In this document: piece after piece, positions 1 to 9,702 of the stretch
Position numbering within the stretch: position 1 is the stretch's first letter
How the letters are laid out: every line of letters begins with the position of its first letter
NCBI RefSeq assembly: GCF_000429505.1
Contig: NZ_AUBZ01000001.1
Span: 124,001 to 188,000 of the forward strand
DNA from: Aliagarivorans taiwanensis DSM 22990
GTDB taxonomy: Bacteria > Pseudomonadota > Gammaproteobacteria > Enterobacterales > Celerinatantimonadaceae
Direction of reading: 5' to 3'
DNA: 64,000 bases
Program-made: the position numbers and the translations under genes
Notes under the pieces: generated by a model
The model's input: only the letters and a program-made list of their open reading frames with translations
What the model was told of the DNA's origin: nothing
Databases searched by the model: none

Positions 1-582
1 AGCTGGCGCAAACAGCTTCATCCGGAGTACAAGGCCAAGCGCAAGCCGATGCCCAGTGAGCTGCAAGCCCACCTGCCGCAGATTCAAGATGAGCTGTTGG
101 AGATAGGCATCGATTCGGCAGAGTCCGGCCCCAACGAGGCGGACGACTTATGTGCCACCTTGGCGATTAAGGCCGCACAAGGCGGCTTTAACTGCAGCAT
201 CGTCTCCACCGACCAGGGCTACTCCCCCATCCTTGGGGCACGTATCGCTCAGTATGATTATTTCAAGCGCGAGTACCTGCAGCTCAACGAGCTGGAGGCG
301 AAGTTCGAGCTAGCCCTTGGCCAACTTCCTGATTACTGGGCCTTGGTGGGCAACACCAGCGATGGGGTCACTGGCGTGCCGGGCATTGGTGCGAAGTCAG
401 CCAAAACCTTGCTGCAGACCTACCAAAGCTGTCAGGGCATTCTGGCAGCGTCGGATGAGGACAAACTGGTTAAGAAGGTGCAACAGCATCAAGAGCAGCT
501 GGCACTGGCGCAGCAGCTACTGGGGCTACAAACCGAGCTACAGCTTGGGTTTAACCTTAAGCATCTGCGCCTTGGCAAATAA
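1..582 (+). CDS. xni: Flap endonuclease Xni, 5'-truncated by window edge
   Basis: The reading frame is open from base 1, so the gene begins before the window; the first ATG at 49 is internal. About 193 residues are visible, against roughly 250 for the family. The start of the visible part reads SWRKQLHPEYKAKRKPMP, the PIN-like 5'-3' exonuclease segment where the DNA clamp lies. It continues with DDLCATLA and STDQGYSPIL acidic metal-site motifs, then a helix-hairpin-helix at GVPGIGAKSAKTLL. The family is related to the exonuclease domain of DNA polymerase I and acts on flapped DNA in the cytoplasm. The identity rests on motif recognition; the missing N-terminus cannot be assessed. Confidence 0.88.
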   Translation, partial: SWRKQLHPEYKAKRKPMPSELQAHLPQIQDELLEIGIDSAESGPNEADDLCATLAIKAAQGGFNCSIVSTDQGYSPILGARIAQYDYFKREYLQLNELEAKFELALGQLPDYWALVGNTSDGVTGVPGIGAKSAKTLLQTYQSCQGILAASDEDKLVKKVQQHQEQLALAQQLLGLQTELQLGFNLKHLRLGK

Positions 583-649
583 CCCTAGGCATAACGTAAA
601 TGCCCAAAGTCAGCATAACTAACCTTTCCAAATACAAGGAGCCTTTACT

Positions 650-1333
650 ATGCAAACCGTCGTTATCACAGGCGCAAACCGTGGGATTGGCCTAGCCGTG
701 ACCAACCACTACCTCCAACAGGGCTGGCAAGTAGTGGCCACCTGCCGCGCCCCACAAAGCGCCCACAAGCTGCATAATCTGGCACCTCAAGACAAACTGC
801 AGATACTGCCGCTGGATATTACCGATAAATCGTCACGCCAGCAGTTTGTCGCACAGTTGCAAGGCAAACAGATAGATTTACTGATCAACAATGCAGGCGT
901 GTATGGCCCGAAGGGCTACCGCCTCGATAAGCTGGACTTCGACGCCTGGCAGCAGACCATGCAAACCAACCTATTCGGCACCACAGCCCTCACCCTCGAT
1001 CTGCTGCCGCTGATGGCCAACCCGAGCAAGATAGCGGTGATATCCAGCAAGATGGGAAGCATGGGCGACAACGGCAGTGGTGGGTCATACATCTACCGCT
1101 CGTCTAAAGCCGCGCTGAACTCGGTGGTGAAAAGCCTGAGTATCGACTTGGCCCCTCAGGGCATCTCGCTGCTATGCCTGCATCCGGGCTGGGTACAAAC
1201 CGAGATGGGCGGACCTCGCGCATTGATTGATACCCAAACCTCCGCCCAAGGCATGGCTCAGCAAATCGAGCAACTTACCCCGCAAACATCTGGTTGTTTT
1301 GTAGATTACTCAGGAAAAGCGGTGCCTTGGTAA
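650..1333 (+). CDS. SDR-family oxidoreductase
   Basis: This 227-residue classical short-chain dehydrogenase/reductase has the nucleotide-binding TGANRGIG motif near residues 7-14. It also has the structural NNAG motif (LINNAGVYGP) near residue 80 and a YRSSK catalytic Tyr-x-x-x-Lys near residue 145, with a serine-rich SSKMGSMG stretch before it. The ATG is preceded by AAGGAG at good spacing. It resembles small C-factor/CsgA-like SDRs of unknown substrate, so NAD(P)-dependent carbonyl reduction is inferred only. It follows xni by 67 bases in the same direction and may share its transcript. Confidence 0.85.
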   Translation: MQTVVITGANRGIGLAVTNHYLQQGWQVVATCRAPQSAHKLHNLAPQDKLQILPLDITDKSSRQQFVAQLQGKQIDLLINNAGVYGPKGYRLDKLDFDAWQQTMQTNLFGTTALTLDLLPLMANPSKIAVISSKMGSMGDNGSGGSYIYRSSKAALNSVVKSLSIDLAPQGISLLCLHPGWVQTEMGGPRALIDTQTSAQGMAQQIEQLTPQTSGCFVDYSGKAVPW

Positions 1334-1394
1334 TGGCTTGAGCGAAAGCGCCGTGCCAAGCCGCGCGGCGTTAACACCATCTATCCACTGAGCG

Positions 1395-2657
1395 TTACTC
1401 CTTACCCACGCCATGTAATATCATCAAGCGCGCTTCCCCAGACCACGCCTTAAACTTGGCGAGGTATATATCGCCGTTCTCCCCCATCAAGTTATTGCCG
1501 GAATAGACATCATCGGGCAAGGTCGCAACCCGAGTTACCTCGGCGGTTTCGATATCGTAGCGGAACAAGTCGCTATGTTTCCCGGCTGGCAATGCGTAAA
1601 TAGAGCCCTCATCTTGGGAAAGAATGATGTCGTAGAGGAAATGAGCACGCAGGCTCTCTCCTGCCTCTGTGCTGGCTACAATGACATTGCCAAGGTCACT
1701 GACCTTGCCACTGGCAGTGTCCAACGCGAACAGCCCACCATTTACGGTAGAGATATAGATAGTATCGCCTGCTTTGGTATGGGCTTGGCCAGCCCAAAAG
1801 CCGTTATTAAACTGTTGGGCAGTCTCGCTCAGCGTCCCGCTTTTGGTGTCATAGACCCACATATTGAAGCGTTGGTTGCGCTCCTCGGTACGTTCAGTGC
1901 CGCGGTACAAATAGACCTTGCCGTACTTATCGACAATCACCTCTCTGCTTAGTGGGTTACCCAACTGCCATGGGATACCCTCGACGATACGAGGCTGGTT
2001 GAGCTGGTTAATATCGAAGAACACCATGTTGCAGTGGGGATGGCTTATGCCAATCAACTGCTGTGATGAGGCATCGTAAGCAAGTCCGACAATCCCTTCA
2101 TGCTCGAGTACCACACCACCGGGCATCTCGGCACTAACATCACGAAACACGCCTGTCTCCATGTCGTATTCATAGAGGTGGGCACCGCGATAGTTAGGCA
2201 GTTCATCGATCTCGCGCTTGAAATCATGGAAGCTCTGGGAGGCCATATACATCTTGCTTCCTACCTGAACAATCTCGGTGTGTCCCTTTGGGATGGCCTC
2301 GCCCGGTAGCAGGTTGCCCGCTTGCTGGGAGGCCATCATCATGCTGCCGATAAGGTGGCGCTGCTCGGTATGGGGATCATAGGAGTAAATAACAAAGTCT
2401 TCTAGCCCATCGCTACGCAAACTGGTCCAGCCGATGTAGATACGCCCCCGGTCATCCATGCCCATGCCATTCCATGACTGATTAAGCTGATAACCCGCTG
2501 GCGCAATATCGACGAAGCTAATGTAGCTGTACTCAAGGCCGCTTTCAGTGACGTATCGTTGGATGTAATCCGCGGTATCACTGCCCCCACCGGCAAAACT
2601 ACTAAATGGGGCACACAGCCCTACTGAGAACCAAAACAAGTACCACGTCTTACTCAT
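1395..2657 (-). CDS. Secreted beta-propeller-like protein, function unknown
   Basis: The 420-residue product starts with a signal peptide (hydrophobic FWFSVGLCAPFSSFA, likely cleaved after FA). The mature part has repeated short blades ending in patterns such as IYSYDPHTE, LYEYDMETG, FDIN, WVYDTKSG, FALDTASGK and FRYDIETAE. Their spacing suggests a beta-propeller of about six or seven blades. No catalytic motif is recognised, so this is probably a periplasmic or exported binding or lyase-like scaffold. The ATG has a strong upstream AAGGAG. It is transcribed alone, downstream of the GGDEF/EAL gene with a 363-base gap. Confidence 0.7.
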   Translation of the reverse strand: MSKTWYLFWFSVGLCAPFSSFAGGGSDTADYIQRYVTESGLEYSYISFVDIAPAGYQLNQSWNGMGMDDRGRIYIGWTSLRSDGLEDFVIYSYDPHTEQRHLIGSMMMASQQAGNLLPGEAIPKGHTEIVQVGSKMYMASQSFHDFKREIDELPNYRGAHLYEYDMETGVFRDVSAEMPGGVVLEHEGIVGLAYDASSQQLIGISHPHCNMVFFDINQLNQPRIVEGIPWQLGNPLSREVIVDKYGKVYLYRGTERTEERNQRFNMWVYDTKSGTLSETAQQFNNGFWAGQAHTKAGDTIYISTVNGGLFALDTASGKVSDLGNVIVASTEAGESLRAHFLYDIILSQDEGSIYALPAGKHSDLFRYDIETAEVTRVATLPDDVYSGNNLMGENGDIYLAKFKAWSGEARLMILHGVGKE

Positions 2658-2828
2658 CTACCACTCCTTAGACACTTTGATCGAGCAACCTCGCTTGTTC
2701 TAGGTGTTCAATGGTAGCGACTGAGTAAAAACAGGTGAACCAATTACCTATATAAATAAAGCATTCATCACTAAATATTTATAAAGCTACGTGGAGTCGA
2801 ACAACTACGCTGTCCAGCCGACATTCGC

Positions 2829-2939
2829 TTATGAGCCTTTGTTGGCCAGCCAAACAATGCCGAACACACCGGCGAGATAAAGAGAGTAAACAATGATTAA
2901 ACTGGTCATCCTTGCACCAATAGAAGAGTGTTTTACCAC
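2829..2939 (-). CDS. Possible small single-pass membrane protein
   Basis: A short frame (36 codons from a GTG at 2939, or 26 from an ATG at 2909) encodes a lysine/arginine-containing N-terminus followed by one hydrophobic helix (SLIIVYSLYLAGVFGIVWLA) and a short NKGS tail. This is the architecture of small regulatory membrane proteins. No good ribosome-binding site is seen for either start, and chance hydrophobic frames do occur, so this is a candidate only. I see no other feature in the rest of the 2658-3020 gap, which is AT-rich near the propeller gene. Confidence 0.25.
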   Translation of the reverse strand: MVKHSSIGARMTSLIIVYSLYLAGVFGIVWLANKGS

Positions 2940-3020
2940 TAGGTAAACCAACGAGATGGATAGGCTAGATCCAGTTTGTGACCAGTTAATGACAAGCGCT
3001 GCTAGCGTTTCCCCCGAACA

Positions 3021-5798
3021 TCATTTTGCTTGAGCCACGCAGGGCTCAGGGCGACCCAAGCCATAGCCTTGCGCATAATCCACCCCAATCTCCCGGAGGA
3101 TGGCTTCAATCTCCTGGTTCTCGACAAACTCAGCGGTGGTCTGCATATTCATAAGCTTGGCGATGGCGTGGATCGATTCGACAATCGCCCGATCAGAGGG
3201 CTCGGTGACGATGTTGCGCACTAGCGAGCCATCTATCTTCAGATAGTCGACCGGTAGCTGTTTGAGGTAGCCAAACGACGACGTACCACTGCCAAAATCA
3301 TCCAGCGCAAAGCGAATACCTAGCTTCTTCATCTGGCCGATAAACGACAAGGCCTTAGAGATATGGGAGATTGCGGCGGTTTCAGTGATCTCAAAGCAGA
3401 TGTTCGCAGGATTTACCCCCGACTCAGCGAGCCGCTCGCGTACCTCTTCCACCAAGTCCTCGTTGGTTAAACTGATACCAGAGAGGTTGATCGACACGAC
3501 GGTATTGCCGTCGGGGAAGAAGTTGAAGTAGTTCTCAAACACCGATTTGAGTACCCACTTATCGATAAGCTTAATCACCCCATGCTTCTCTGCTGCCGGC
3601 ACAAACACCGCCGGAGACACTTCAGTGCCATGCTCATCGCGATAACGCAGCAGGATCTCACAACGAGCCTGCCCGGCTCCCTGCTCCTGCAGCGGCACAA
3701 TCACCTGCTTGGCCAGATAGAACTTGCCCTGCTGCAGCGCCTGTCCGATGTTGGCGATGTAGCCCATCTGCAATTGATCGTTATACAGTTCGTCGTTATC
3801 GGGATCGGCCAGATACACCTGCTCACGCCCGCGTTCCTTGGCCTTGTAGCAACTAAGGTCGGCCTTACTCAGTAGCTCGGTCTCATTGAGCTGGCTGCTC
3901 ACCTGCACCATGCCAATGCTCACTCCCACATCGAAATGGCGCTGTTGCCACTGGAACTTGTAATCACCAACCCGCTTTACAATCAACTCACAGCAGGCCA
4001 TGGCCTGCTTGGCATCCTTACCGATTTGCAGCAGACCGAACTCATCCCCGCCCAAACGTCCGAGCACGTCTGTATCTGTCACACAGCTTTGAATCACGGT
4101 CGCGACCTCCGCCAACATGGCATCGCCAATCAGGTGGCCAACGGTATCGTTCACCAGCTTGAAGCGATCCAGGTCGAGGAAGCAGACAAAGGCATGGTCG
4201 CCCTCGTTGAACTGCTGATTGACATAATCAGCCAGCTTCTCATTGAAGAAGTTACGGTTAAACAAGCCGGTCAGCGAGTCAAAGTTGGCCTGATAAGCAA
4301 CTTTCTCCGAGAGCAGGTACTCATGGGTAATCTCCTTGGTAATGCCGCGGAAGCCCTTATATTCGCGGCTGCTGTTGTAGACTGGCTTGCCCACCAAGGT
4401 GTAGATCCGCAGGTCATTCTCATCGAAGCGCACCTTAAACAGCAGGTGATGAAAAGCACTGCGGTGCGCCAAGTGATGCTCCAAACGGCGCAGCGGGAAA
4501 TCGACCGAGGAGCGCCCCTTCACCAACTCACTAAAGGACTTACCGAGGATTGAGTCCACCGTGAGGCCAAAGGGCTGGCGGGTATCTCCTGATATATAAG
4601 AGAGACGATTGTCAATCGAGGTTTCCCAAAAAATATTGGCACCGGCAAGCGCCAAGTCACGGTAGCGATGCTCGTTTTCCACCAAGATCTTTCGGTTACG
4701 GTTACCACGGCGGATGATCTCTATCAGCAAGATGATGACCACCACCGCCACCACGAACACCGTCGAGACCAGCCATACCATCAGTCGGTATTTTTGGTAG
4801 AAACTGGGCTCTTGATTAAGCAGCACCACATCGCCTGGGAGTTTATCGACATTCAGGCGGTAGGCGCCGAGCTTGAGCGCGTCGAAGTACCAAATACTCT
4901 CCACCAAGGTAATCGGCTCAATGCTGTCCACCGAGTCGCCATGGAGGATACGATTGATTAAGCCCGAAGCCTGCTTGGCATGCTCAACACCGCTTAGCTC
5001 GTGCGCTCCTACTGCGCCATGATCGATGGTGGTAATGGCGATAGTGAACAAGGGATTAGGTATCCACTTATAGAGCAGCTCAACCCCGCCATTCCAGCTG
5101 ATCAGCGCGTTGTTGCGCTCTGAAGCCAACAACTGGCCTATCAAAAACACAGGAACATGCGAGTCAACCTCACTAAAGCTCTTTATCACCTCATCATCGC
5201 GCAGATCTTCAAACACGATTAGCTCAGAAGGCCCTCCATCAGCTTCCTGTGCTTGCAAGATCTTCGAGAGGTTGGCGCGGCCCGTAGAGGAGCTGTCCGA
5301 CACTACCACTAAGCGGTCAGAGCCACTTATGCGGCTGATATCAATGGCGGTCTGGGTTAGATCGCGATTTTCAAACACCCCGGTCATACCCGGAGTATCA
5401 ATCACCGCTTGGTCGACTTTATTGATCCCCAGATACACCAGCGGCACCTCGGGGAAAAAATCGGCGCGATGTTGTTTGATAAGGTTGAATGCTGGGTCAT
5501 CGGAGACAACGATCACCTCTAAATCCAGTAACCGGTATTTTTGCATGAGGTAATCGAGAAAGACTTGGCGATACTCACCGCCGGGGTAGCGTTTAGCATC
5601 CAGATACTCATGGTGGATCTGCGTATCTTCATCCATCGATAAGGCTTCATCAAAGCCCTGCTTAAGAAAGCGCGTCCAACTATGTTCACTATGGTAGGAG
5701 TGGATCAGCAGTACACTGTGATCAGCAAAAACAGGAAAGCTGGTTATGGTAAGCAACACCAATAAACGCAGCCAATAAGCAAAACACCGAGGGAACAT
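3021..5798 (-). CDS. Diguanylate cyclase/phosphodiesterase with periplasmic ABC-type sensor and PAS domain
   Basis: The product has 925 residues. It has a signal-like hydrophobic N-terminus, then a periplasmic substrate-binding-like region to about residue 335 (HSYHSEHSWTRFLKQGF resembles the ABC_sub_bind family). A transmembrane helix follows at about 340-362 (VWLVSTVFVVAVVVIILLI). After it come a PAS-like segment (about 375-490), a GGDEF domain with intact GGDEF near 581-586, and a C-terminal EAL domain from about 680. The EAL signature is EILLRY, and the downstream EITET, DDFGSG and KIDGSLV motifs are present, so both cyclase and phosphodiesterase activity are possible. The inferred role is to convert an extracytoplasmic ligand signal into c-di-GMP changes. 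It is monocistronic. Confidence 0.9.
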   Translation of the reverse strand: MFPRCFAYWLRLLVLLTITSFPVFADHSVLLIHSYHSEHSWTRFLKQGFDEALSMDEDTQIHHEYLDAKRYPGGEYRQVFLDYLMQKYRLLDLEVIVVSDDPAFNLIKQHRADFFPEVPLVYLGINKVDQAVIDTPGMTGVFENRDLTQTAIDISRISGSDRLVVVSDSSSTGRANLSKILQAQEADGGPSELIVFEDLRDDEVIKSFSEVDSHVPVFLIGQLLASERNNALISWNGGVELLYKWIPNPLFTIAITTIDHGAVGAHELSGVEHAKQASGLINRILHGDSVDSIEPITLVESIWYFDALKLGAYRLNVDKLPGDVVLLNQEPSFYQKYRLMVWLVSTVFVVAVVVIILLIEIIRRGNRNRKILVENEHRYRDLALAGANIFWETSIDNRLSYISGDTRQPFGLTVDSILGKSFSELVKGRSSVDFPLRRLEHHLAHRSAFHHLLFKVRFDENDLRIYTLVGKPVYNSSREYKGFRGITKEITHEYLLSEKVAYQANFDSLTGLFNRNFFNEKLADYVNQQFNEGDHAFVCFLDLDRFKLVNDTVGHLIGDAMLAEVATVIQSCVTDTDVLGRLGGDEFGLLQIGKDAKQAMACCELIVKRVGDYKFQWQQRHFDVGVSIGMVQVSSQLNETELLSKADLSCYKAKERGREQVYLADPDNDELYNDQLQMGYIANIGQALQQGKFYLAKQVIVPLQEQGAGQARCEILLRYRDEHGTEVSPAVFVPAAEKHGVIKLIDKWVLKSVFENYFNFFPDGNTVVSINLSGISLTNEDLVEEVRERLAESGVNPANICFEITETAAISHISKALSFIGQMKKLGIRFALDDFGSGTSSFGYLKQLPVDYLKIDGSLVRNIVTEPSDRAIVESIHAIAKLMNMQTTAEFVENQEIEAILREIGVDYAQGYGLGRPEPCVAQAK

Positions 5799-6330
5799 CC
5801 CGCCACCAAATAGATCTGTGCAAGTGACAAGTATTGGGTGGCGTTTTTATATTAGGCAAACCTCGCGATGAGTTTTTTGATTTACAACCCATCAACCGGC
5901 GGTATTTTCACCGTTTGTCAGTTATTACTATGGTTATCCCACGCACAGAACATCCTGCCATATTGGTTGGATAGAGGGTAAGACAGTGGGAACAAGTAAG
6001 TTGAAGATCACCGCACAGCACTAATGCAAGAGCTCTCTGGCAGCGACTGCGTAGCAGCTTAACTGCGACAGCTCTCTTTCCCTGGGTTTGTTGGTGTGTT
6101 CAGCAGTTGCTCGCAATTAATTAAAGTCCACCGCTGTTATGTTTGTCTCTATTCATGCGGATTAAACACCGCCCTTCCGCATCTAACCTTGCTTCATATT
6201 TTTACACACTTGAAATTCTAATTAGATAAATAAAATCAAGGTTTTATATAGTTAGCTCTAGTAATTGCATCGCAGAAAAATTGCTTTAGTCTGAACAACC
6301 GGATGATAAGACTATATTCAAGGAAAGATA
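5799..6330. other. Intergenic region between divergent genes
   Basis: This is a 532-base gap between the GGDEF/EAL gene and the lipoprotein gene, which are divergently transcribed. It must hold both promoters. The last 130 bases before 6331 are markedly AT-rich, and GGAAAG precedes the lipoprotein ATG. I see no coding frame with a plausible start, no repeat and no recognisable operator. Confidence 0.4.
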
Positions 6331-7491
6331 ATGAAAAAGCAGCATTTAGTGGTTGCTACTTTGATAACCACAGCGCTAGCTGGTTGTGCAAGCACAGAGC
6401 TAAGCCAACAGCTTCAATCCGCAGAAGTCCCCCTAGATAAAGAGTATTCACAACTAGTATTTAATCGCGCTAAGAAAGCCACCTGCCTTGACCTACAAGA
6501 GCAGCTTACCGACTACATCATCGAATGCGCACGAGATCGACGAAACACCAACGTTATGATAGGTCCGTTTGATTTAGACTCGACACTACATGTACACAGT
6601 AGTGAGCAATACTTTAGGCGTTCGATAGTCAAAGTAGAGACGGCAGCAGGCAAAGCCACATCAGTGAAGCATGCCACCCCATCAATCAAAGGCGATGACG
6701 CCAAGTTCTTCCAGATGTTTCTCCCTAAGTATGACGCGCGATTACTTAGCAACTTAGAGACCCAACAAAAACTGCTCGAAGGGGCAATTGCTCTGGGTGA
6801 CGAAGACTTTGTGCAACGGTTTGTTGCAGACAACGAGGGCGTACTCGATGGAAGACACATCAATAAAGCCAGAGTACAAAGCAGCTTGGACACCTTTTTT
6901 GATATCAATGACTATAACTCGAACCTAAAGTCGTACTTTCAAAGCATTGATTACAAATTAGACTACGAAATGTTCGATACGCTTAGAGATGAATATTATT
7001 TCTACGCCTTCTTGCATGCCGAAATTAAGCAGCACGTACTCAGAATGAGTGACATTCCTGTCACAGGCACTTTTTGTGACTATACCGGGCGCTCTTTTGA
7101 GCTGTGCACCTTAGAAGGCACCCCATTCAAGATTGACAATGTGTTCTCTGATGAACGCTTAACCGTATCAGCATACTACAAGTATGAAGGAGTATACTCG
7201 CACGTTGTTCGAGTGGAAAACCAGACAACTGACTATATGAGCGTATCGAATGTAGACGTGCTTTACGATAGTACCTACTACGCAGTACCCATTAGCAATG
7301 GCGATATCCCTCCATTATCCAGTCGCGAGTTTATCTTTGAAATACCAAGGCAAAACGCTACAAGCTTCAAAACATCTAGCGCTCGGGCAAGCATTCCTTA
7401 TGGTATAACCGCTCGCTATGTGTCCAAAGGGGAAACATATCTGCTGAACCAACGCATCGGCTACAATCCGTTCTTGAGCGTTGCGAATTAA
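6331..7491 (+). CDS. Putative lipoprotein, function unknown
   Basis: The 386-residue protein has a clear lipoprotein signal: MKKQHLVVATLITTALAG followed by the lipobox cysteine in LAGCAS. It should be lipidated and held at the inner or outer membrane. The rest is rich in charged and aromatic residues with no recognised domain. A conserved-looking FCDYTGRSFELC stretch might form a disulfide pair. The AAGGAAAG before the ATG supports the start. The gene is slightly more AT-rich than its neighbours, which may indicate transfer but is weak evidence. It converges with fadD. Confidence 0.7.
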   Translation: MKKQHLVVATLITTALAGCASTELSQQLQSAEVPLDKEYSQLVFNRAKKATCLDLQEQLTDYIIECARDRRNTNVMIGPFDLDSTLHVHSSEQYFRRSIVKVETAAGKATSVKHATPSIKGDDAKFFQMFLPKYDARLLSNLETQQKLLEGAIALGDEDFVQRFVADNEGVLDGRHINKARVQSSLDTFFDINDYNSNLKSYFQSIDYKLDYEMFDTLRDEYYFYAFLHAEIKQHVLRMSDIPVTGTFCDYTGRSFELCTLEGTPFKIDNVFSDERLTVSAYYKYEGVYSHVVRVENQTTDYMSVSNVDVLYDSTYYAVPISNGDIPPLSSREFIFEIPRQNATSFKTSSARASIPYGITARYVSKGETYLLNQRIGYNPFLSVAN

Positions 7492-7554
7492 ACTGAGCCA
7501 ATAGTAGCGCGTGAGTTAAACCTTGGATTAACGACGCGCTTTACCTGTAGATAC

Positions 7555-7582
7555 AACAAGGGCTGCCAACGCAGCCCTTGTT
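7555..7582. terminator. Bidirectional hairpin between lipoprotein gene and fadD
   Basis: A perfect 12-bp stem (AACAAGGGCTGC / GCAGCCCTTGTT) with a CAAC loop sits in the convergent gap. There is no long T-run, so termination would rely on the very stable stem and could serve both genes. Confidence 0.7.
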
Positions 7583-7597
7583 CAGTTGAGTTCGCGC

Positions 7598-9262
7598 TTA
7601 ATCGCGCAACTCTTTACGCAAGATCTTACCCACATTCGACTTTGGCAGCTCATCGCGGAACTCGTACAACTTCGGTACCTTGTAGCCGGTCAGGTGTTTC
7701 TTACAGTGGGCTTTTAGCTCGGCTTCGGTCATATCCGCCTTGGTGGTAACAAACAGCTTCACACGTTCGCCCGCCACCTCGTCGGCTACACCGACGGCTG
7801 CGGCTTCGATAACCTTGGGATGCAAGGTGGCCACCTCTTCAATCTCGCTAGGGAACACGTTAAAGCCCGACACCAGGATCATGTCCTTTTTGCGGTCTTC
7901 GATATTGAAGTAGCCACGCTGGTCCATACGGCAGATATCTCCGGTAGCAATCCAGCCGTCGGCAGACATAATCGCGTCGGTTTCGGCTTGGTTGTTCCAG
8001 TAGCCCAGCATCACTTGTGGGCCTTTCACCTGTAGCTCACCGGCTTCACCCACCGGCAACACGCCGCCATTCTCCCCCACTACGCGCATCTCGGTGCTTG
8101 GCATGGGTACGCCGATGGTCGGCTCGAAGGTTTGGGTGGTGTGGATGTTGGCGGCAACCACGGGCGAGCACTCGGTCAGGCCATAGCCTTCTACGATCGG
8201 CATACCGGTCACTTCCTGCCACTTCTCCGCGACGTGCTGCTGGGTCGCCATACCACCGGCGATGGTGAAGCGAGCGCGGCTGAAGTCGAGTGCACAGAAT
8301 CCTTTGTGATTGAGCAGGCCGTTAAACAGGGTGTTTAGACCAAAGATCATGGTGAAGGGGTATTTCGACAAGTCGCTGACAAAGCCGTCTAAATCGCGCG
8401 GATTAGTGATCAGCAGGTTGTTACCACCAAGGAACATAATCATCATCATGCTCACGGTGTTAGCGAAGATGTGGTACAGAGGCAGCGGCGTTACTGCATG
8501 TTCTTTATCATGCAGGGTGCGCGGGCCGAAGTGAGCGAATACTTGCAGCACGTTAGCCACTACGTTGCGATGGGTCAGCATGGCGCCTTTGGCCACGCCG
8601 GTAGTACCGCCGGTGTATTGCAAGTAGGCCAAATCGTCACCTTTAAGCTCTGGACGGCGGTACTCCAACTTCTTACCTTCGGTGATGGCGCGGCGCAAGG
8701 AAATAGCCCCCGGCAGGTTGTACTTCGGTACCATCTTTTTGACGTACTTCACCACAAAGTTCACCAAGGTGCGCTTATGCGGCGCCAGTGAATCACCGAT
8801 ATGGGTGAGGATGATATGGCGTACCGAGGTCTCGTCGATCACCTGTTGCAGGCTGTTACCAAAGTTGGTCACGGCCACAATCGCGGTAGCGCCAGAGTCA
8901 CGCAGCTGGTGCTTAAGCTCGCGCGGGGTATAAAGCGGGTTAACGTTCACCACCACCAGGCCGGCGCGAATCGCGCCAAACAGCGCAATCGGGTACTGCA
9001 GCAGGTTAGGCATCATCAGGGCGATGCGCTCGCCGGGCTTCATGCGTAGGTAGTTTTGCAGGTAAGCGGCGAAGGCTCGGCTTTGCTGCTCTAAGTCTTG
9101 GTAGGACAGCTCGTGGCCCATGTTCACAAAGGCCGATTTAGCGCCATGACGGGAACAACTGTCTTCAAACAGATCCATGATGCTGGGGAACTGCTCTGCA
9201 TCAATAAACTCTGGGACATCTGCCGGATAGCTATCCAGCCAGGGTTTGTTCGACTTGTTCAT
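7598..9262 (-). CDS. fadD: Long-chain fatty acid-CoA ligase
   Basis: The 554-residue product matches the length of FadD (561 in E. coli). It activates exogenous long-chain fatty acids to acyl-CoA with ATP at the inner membrane, feeding beta-oxidation. The AMP-binding P-loop YTGGTTGVAKGAML is intact, as are GYGLTECSP and the adenylate-forming signature region GWIATGDICRMDQRGYFNIEDRKKDMI. The catalytic lysine of the C-terminal domain is in NVGKILRKEL. The ribosome-binding site is weak. A perfect palindrome at 9417-9434 upstream is a candidate operator. Confidence 0.93.
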   Translation of the reverse strand: MNKSNKPWLDSYPADVPEFIDAEQFPSIMDLFEDSCSRHGAKSAFVNMGHELSYQDLEQQSRAFAAYLQNYLRMKPGERIALMMPNLLQYPIALFGAIRAGLVVVNVNPLYTPRELKHQLRDSGATAIVAVTNFGNSLQQVIDETSVRHIILTHIGDSLAPHKRTLVNFVVKYVKKMVPKYNLPGAISLRRAITEGKKLEYRRPELKGDDLAYLQYTGGTTGVAKGAMLTHRNVVANVLQVFAHFGPRTLHDKEHAVTPLPLYHIFANTVSMMMIMFLGGNNLLITNPRDLDGFVSDLSKYPFTMIFGLNTLFNGLLNHKGFCALDFSRARFTIAGGMATQQHVAEKWQEVTGMPIVEGYGLTECSPVVAANIHTTQTFEPTIGVPMPSTEMRVVGENGGVLPVGEAGELQVKGPQVMLGYWNNQAETDAIMSADGWIATGDICRMDQRGYFNIEDRKKDMILVSGFNVFPSEIEEVATLHPKVIEAAAVGVADEVAGERVKLFVTTKADMTEAELKAHCKKHLTGYKVPKLYEFRDELPKSNVGKILRKELRD

Positions 9263-9416
9263 AGTGTTAGCTGCCTACTTTGCCGCGGTATCCAAGGCTA
9301 AGTGCCCTGAATGCCACATTTTTATTAGTGAATCCGAGCTAAAAACTCTGCCCGGTGGTGAACGGCCGAAAGATTATCCTAACCCGCCATCGAAAGTCAG
9401 TAGCCCATCTCAAAGT

Positions 9417-9434
9417 TTTGTCCGCTCGGACAAA
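9417..9434. promoter_or_regulatory. Perfect palindrome upstream of fadD, candidate operator
   Basis: TTTGTCCG and CGGACAAA arms with a 2-base centre lie about 155 bases before the fadD start codon. The size fits a TetR- or GntR-type operator, and fad genes are usually repressed by acyl-CoA sensors, but the sequence does not match the FadR consensus I know. The rest of the 9263-9702 gap shows no gene. Confidence 0.45.
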
Positions 9435-9654
9435 TTACATGCAACTTTTTGCCAAAAACGCTGCTTTTACACGCAATTCGCGATCTGGTTGGAGGAGTTA
9501 AACAACCCTCACCGTAATGCTTCAAGGCAGGCGGGCTCTGGGCTTACACGTGTTCGCCGAATAAAAGTCGGCCGCCAAATCATGTGAACTTAACGATAGC
9601 GCAACACTATGACGGAAAGCGGTCAGTGCGTGAGATAATCGGTTTTGTTGCAGA

Positions 9655-9682
9655 TAAAACAATGCCACCCGCAGGTGGCATT
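9655..9682 (-). terminator. Terminator of the opp operon
   Basis: An AATGCCACC/GGTGGCATT stem with a four-base loop is followed on the minus strand by TGTTTT. It lies 20-48 bases past the oppF stop and is the expected end of the operon transcript. Confidence 0.8.
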
Positions 9683-9702
9683 AATTAACACTCAATCGAA
9701 GG

